A stretch of DNA of 21,246 nt from Deltaproteobacteria bacterium (GTDB lineage: Bacteria; Myxococcota; Polyangia; Haliangiales; Haliangiaceae), in NCBI GenBank assembly GCA_018262455.1, contig JAGSPR010000064.1, positions 1-21,246 of the forward strand, in the 5' to 3' direction. Positions within the stretch are counted from its first letter, which is position 1; the number at the start of each line of letters is the position of its first letter. Under the pieces are notes generated by a model. That model was not told the DNA's origin and made no database searches. It worked only from the letters and a program-made list of their open reading frames with translations. This document shows positions 18,177 to 21,246 of this stretch, piece by piece. A program made the translations under genes and the position numbers.

Positions 18177-20027
18177 ATGGGGACGGCACCCAAGACGCCA
18201 GGCGCGTCGGACCAGCCCCCGATGAAGGTCGGGATCGGGGACCTCGTGCTCGACCGCTATCGGGTCATCGAGCAGATCGCGTCGGGAGGCCACAGCGTGG
18301 TGTTCCGCGGGCTCGACGAGCGGCTGTCCCGGCCGGTGTGCATCAAGGTGTTCTCGGGCCTCGGCGGCAAGTCGGGGGTCGGTCGGACGACCTACGAGCA
18401 CTTCGTCCAGGAGGCGTTCGCGCTGTCGCGGCTGACCCATCCGAACACGCTGCGGATCTACGACTTCGGACATGTCGGGGCCAGCGATGCCGAGGGCATG
18501 CCGCTCCAGGTCTGCGAGTTCATGAACGGCGGGACGCTGTCGAACGTGGTCCGCGAGCAAGGCACGCAATCGCTGTCGGAGACGTCGCGGGTGATCGGCG
18601 CGATGTGCGCCGCGCTGTCCGAGGCCCACGCGCTCGGCATCGTCCATCGAGACATCAAGCCGCAGAACATCCTGTTCGGCTCGGTCGGCGGCACCAAGCT
18701 GCCCAAGCTCGCCGACTTCGGGATCGCGAAGTGGACCGACGAGTCCGAGCAGTCGTCGCAGCGCGCCGAGGACACCGCGATCGTTGCCGGCCAGAAGCTC
18801 GCGATGTACTCGCCGAGCTGGGCCGCGCCCGAGCAGCTCGCCGGCCAGCCGGTCAGCGCGCAGACCGACATCTACTCGCTCGCGGTCGTCGCGATCTACA
18901 TGCTGTCCGGCAGGGCGATCTTTGCCGACGAGGACGTCTACGCCGGCTACAAGAAGCGGCGGAACGCCGACGAGCTGGTGGAGGCCGCGCTGCGGCCCTA
19001 CCAGATCCCGAAGATCGTGCTCTCGCTGCTTGGCCAGGCGCTCGCGTTCGATCCGAAGCAGCGGCTCGCGTCGGTCGAGGTGCTGCAGAACGAGCTCGCC
19101 TCGGCGCTGGAGCTGCCGACCGACACGTTCGAGCGGCCGGAGCCCGAGCCGACGACCGTCCCGCACCGCGGGGTCCCACCGACCGAGCCGCCCGACACCA
19201 AGCCGGCTCCGCGCGCGACCCACATCTCGGCGGCGGTACCACCGCCGACTGCGTCCAGCCCGATGCAGGTGGTTGCGCCCGATCCGGCCGCCGCCCCGCC
19301 GCCCGCCGCCGCCCCGCCGCCCGCCGCTCCGCCGCCCGCCGCCACCCCGCCACCCGCCGGTGGCCCCCCGCCGATCGGTGGCCCCCCGCCGACCGCCACA
19401 CCCAGGTCGCTCGAGATCGCCCAGCCGCTCGCGTCGCCGACCGCCACGCCCAGCCGGCCCGAGGTCGCCCAGCCGTTCGTGCCGCCGCCGTTCCATTCCC
19501 ACTCGTCGCCGCACTGGCAGCCCCCGGTCGAACGCCCGCCGTGGATGGCGCAGCCGCAATCTCCGATCGGGCCGCCGCACCTGCTCCAGCTCGTCGACAC
19601 GCCCCAGCACGTGGGCGATCGCCGGGTCCACATGGTGATGGCGGTCAACGACACCGCGGATCTCGTAGGGGGTCAGGGCAAGGTCCGCGTCACGTTCCTG
19701 GCCGGGCGGGGCGGCGTCCGGGTCATTCACCTCAAGGGGCTGTCGTGTTTCGTGGCCCACCTCGGGGGCCGGCCCTCGCCGGCGGTGCAGATCGATCACC
19801 CCGGCGACATCTCGCTGGTGACTCCCCGCGCCCAGGAGATCGGACACATCCGGGTGGCCAACGGCGTCGCCGAGGCAGGTCACCTGGTGTTTCCGGTCGG
19901 AGCCGAGCGTGCGGCCGTCGCCGTCGACGACTGCACGGACCCGATCTTGTTCGATTTTGGCCCGGAATCCGAAGCCTACTTCGTTTACACTCGAGGCCGG
20001 CCGATTTCCAAGACGCGCCGACGCTGA
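18177..20027 (+). CDS. Ser/Thr protein kinase with Pro/Ala linker and novel beta-rich C-terminus
   Basis: This is a 616-aa protein starting at ATG 18177. The kinase domain spans about 28-320: Gly loop IASGGHSVVF at 34-43, K57, H157-R158-D159 with N164, D180-F181-G182, and WAAPEQ in place of the usual Y-APE. All catalytic residues are present. Residues 325-485 form a Pro/Ala/Thr-rich linker with PPPAA and GGPPP repeats. Residues 490-610 form a compact beta-rich domain (MVMAVNDTADLVGG, KVRVTFLAG, GVRVIHLKG, VAVDDCTDPILFDF) that I do not recognise; it has no membrane helix. Unlike the other full-length kinases here it should be soluble. A second kinase gene follows after 32 bp, probably in the same transcript. 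Confidence 0.88.
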   Translation: MGTAPKTPGASDQPPMKVGIGDLVLDRYRVIEQIASGGHSVVFRGLDERLSRPVCIKVFSGLGGKSGVGRTTYEHFVQEAFALSRLTHPNTLRIYDFGHVGASDAEGMPLQVCEFMNGGTLSNVVREQGTQSLSETSRVIGAMCAALSEAHALGIVHRDIKPQNILFGSVGGTKLPKLADFGIAKWTDESEQSSQRAEDTAIVAGQKLAMYSPSWAAPEQLAGQPVSAQTDIYSLAVVAIYMLSGRAIFADEDVYAGYKKRRNADELVEAALRPYQIPKIVLSLLGQALAFDPKQRLASVEVLQNELASALELPTDTFERPEPEPTTVPHRGVPPTEPPDTKPAPRATHISAAVPPPTASSPMQVVAPDPAAAPPPAAAPPPAAPPPAATPPPAGGPPPIGGPPPTATPRSLEIAQPLASPTATPSRPEVAQPFVPPPFHSHSSPHWQPPVERPPWMAQPQSPIGPPHLLQLVDTPQHVGDRRVHMVMAVNDTADLVGGQGKVRVTFLAGRGGVRVIHLKGLSCFVAHLGGRPSPAVQIDHPGDISLVTPRAQEIGHIRVANGVAEAGHLVFPVGAERAAVAVDDCTDPILFDFGPESEAYFVYTRGRPISKTRRR

Positions 20028-20059
20028 CCACTTCCTGGCCTTCCCGGCCTGCCCTCCTC

Positions 20060-21246
20060 ATGGCCCACCTTCCGCCATCGAACCCTCCAGGCGGTCCCCC
20101 CGCGCGCAAACACTCGCCGTCGTCGCCGCAGATGCAGCAGGACGACTTCCAGGACTTCGAGGGCGATCCGACCAACATCAACCAGATCCCGCAGGCACCT
20201 CAGGGCACGCCGCGGTCGGTGGGCTTGCCGATGCAGCCGCAGCCGCAGCCGCAGCCGATGCCAACGCAGCAGATGAATGTGCAGTTGCCGCAGTTCGGAT
20301 CCGCGTCGCCGCAGCTGACTCACCTCGGCACCCAGCCACCGGCCTACGGCAACGCGGCCATGCCGTTCACCAACCCCGGGACGATGCCGGGCTCGGTGAT
20401 GACCCAGCTGCCCCACCAGCCATCGGGGCCGCTGTCCCAGGTCTCGGGCGTGATCGCGCAGCCGACGCCGTACGTCTCGCGCAGCCGGATCTACGCGTTC
20501 GTCGTCGACGAGACGGGCAACCCGATCGAGCTCGGCTCCGGCCGGTTCGCCAAGGCGTACCTCGGCGAGGAGCGCTGGGTCGAATCGAAGACCACGCTGC
20601 GTCGCCCGGTCGCGCTCAAGTGCCTGCAGAAGGGCGTCTCCGGCGAGGATCAGATGCGGTTCCAGATGGAGAAGGAGATCCTGGAGCGCGTCCAGGGTCA
20701 CCCGAACATCGTCGAGCTGCTCGGCTCGGGCGAGGGCGACAGCGCCGGGTTCATTCCGCCCGCCGTGCGTGATCGCGTCGAGAACGACTTCATGATCCTC
20801 GAGTTGCTCGACATGTCGCTCGAGGAGCGGCTCAAGGGCGCCCGCCAGAAGCGCCGGCGCGACGACCTGCTCGCCGTCCCGCTGCGCGAGCGGATCTTCC
20901 GCGTCCTCGAGTACCTCGTGCCGGTGGCGACCGCGGTCGAGTTCTCGCACCTCGTGCGCGACACCTGTCATCGCGACATCAAGCCGGCGAACATCCTCGT
21001 CAAGCTGCCCGATCCGAACCTGCGCGGCTCGCAGATGAAGGTGAAGCTCGCCGACTTCAACGTCGGCAAGGTCGCCGACGCGGACCTCGACGTCTCGATG
21101 ACGCGGTTCCAGGCGGTCCCCGGCACGCTCTACTTCCAGAGCCCCGAGCAGGAGACCAACACGTTCGAGATCCTCGTCAACTGCACGCAGGGCTCGCCCG
21201 AGGTCGAGTTCTTCGAGGACTTCTACATCGACATCTACGAGAACGA
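20060..21246 (+). CDS. Ser/Thr protein kinase with DFN motif (3' truncated by window)
   Basis: The frame is open from ATG 20060 to the window edge (395 codons). Residues 1-140 are Pro/Gln-rich and disordered (MQPQPQPQPMPTQQM). The kinase domain starts near 143: Gly loop GSGRFAKAY at 159-167, K187, H304-R305-D306 with N311, and a metal-binding motif D332-F333-N334 where most kinases have DFG. SPE is at 361-363. After SPE the sequence reads ETNTFEILVNC and then EVEFFEDFYIDIYE, which does not continue into the usual D.RSD/SLG helix. This suggests an insertion in the substrate lobe. Asp332 is kept, so catalysis remains possible. No Shine-Dalgarno sequence precedes the ATG; translation may depend on the kinase gene 32 bp upstream. 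Confidence 0.85.
   Translation, partial: MAHLPPSNPPGGPPARKHSPSSPQMQQDDFQDFEGDPTNINQIPQAPQGTPRSVGLPMQPQPQPQPMPTQQMNVQLPQFGSASPQLTHLGTQPPAYGNAAMPFTNPGTMPGSVMTQLPHQPSGPLSQVSGVIAQPTPYVSRSRIYAFVVDETGNPIELGSGRFAKAYLGEERWVESKTTLRRPVALKCLQKGVSGEDQMRFQMEKEILERVQGHPNIVELLGSGEGDSAGFIPPAVRDRVENDFMILELLDMSLEERLKGARQKRRRDDLLAVPLRERIFRVLEYLVPVATAVEFSHLVRDTCHRDIKPANILVKLPDPNLRGSQMKVKLADFNVGKVADADLDVSMTRFQAVPGTLYFQSPEQETNTFEILVNCTQGSPEVEFFEDFYIDIYEN

Noticed and set aside
14978..18193. 1071-codon minus-strand open frame opposite the 924-aa lipoprotein gene
   Set aside because: Translation is Arg/Gly/Val/Asp repetitive with no domain, while the plus strand encodes a lipoprotein with lipobox and beta domains.

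Overview
The window is high-GC, densely coded DNA. It looks like part of a myxobacterial (phylum Myxococcota) chromosome, perhaps near Kofleriaceae/Haliangiales. The reasons are four Hanks-type Ser/Thr protein kinases in 21 kb, a kinase/PEGA-type signalling operon, large lipoproteins with repeated modules, and Pro/Ala-rich linkers. The taxonomic placement is inference; no rRNA or tRNA gene was seen.

Layout. At 1-68 is the C-terminal tail of a plus-strand gene. Next comes a convergent intergenic array of inverted hexameric repeats (about 98-262). Minus strand, 3942 down to 287: a two-gene operon encoding a GHKL (RsbW/SpoIIAB-like) ATPase followed by a fusion protein with two STAS/zinc-ribbon units, a Ser/Thr kinase and a C-terminal membrane anchor. 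Minus strand, 8639 down to 4200: a tightly overlapping three-gene operon for a membrane-anchored Ser/Thr kinase, a PEGA-type membrane protein, and a lipoprotein with five Cys-paired beta repeats and a LamG-like end. A roughly 750-bp divergent gap (8640-9392) holds a second inverted repeat array with a possible insertion-sequence relic in its centre.

Plus strand from 9405: an organophosphate-antiporter-type MFS permease, a second GHKL ATPase, a stand-alone STAS/zinc-ribbon protein overlapping it, a DedA membrane protein, and an unrecognised 340-aa helical protein. Two minus-strand genes follow (a 151-aa DUF-type protein and a TPR-tailed membrane protein). The plus strand then carries a 924-aa lipoprotein, a terminator-like hairpin, and two tandem Ser/Thr kinase genes. 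The second kinase runs off the window and has DFN in place of DFG.

The main observation is that the ATPase plus STAS/zinc-ribbon pair occurs twice in paralogous form. One copy is a compact two-gene module; in the other the STAS/zinc-ribbon unit is doubled and fused to a transmembrane Ser/Thr kinase. The parts are those of a partner-switching system, but no sigma factor or PP2C phosphatase is visible here, so the output is unknown. A second observation is that five operon-head genes have a TANNNT box ending 8-9 nt before the start codon, most without a good Shine-Dalgarno sequence. This suggests leaderless or near-leaderless transcripts.
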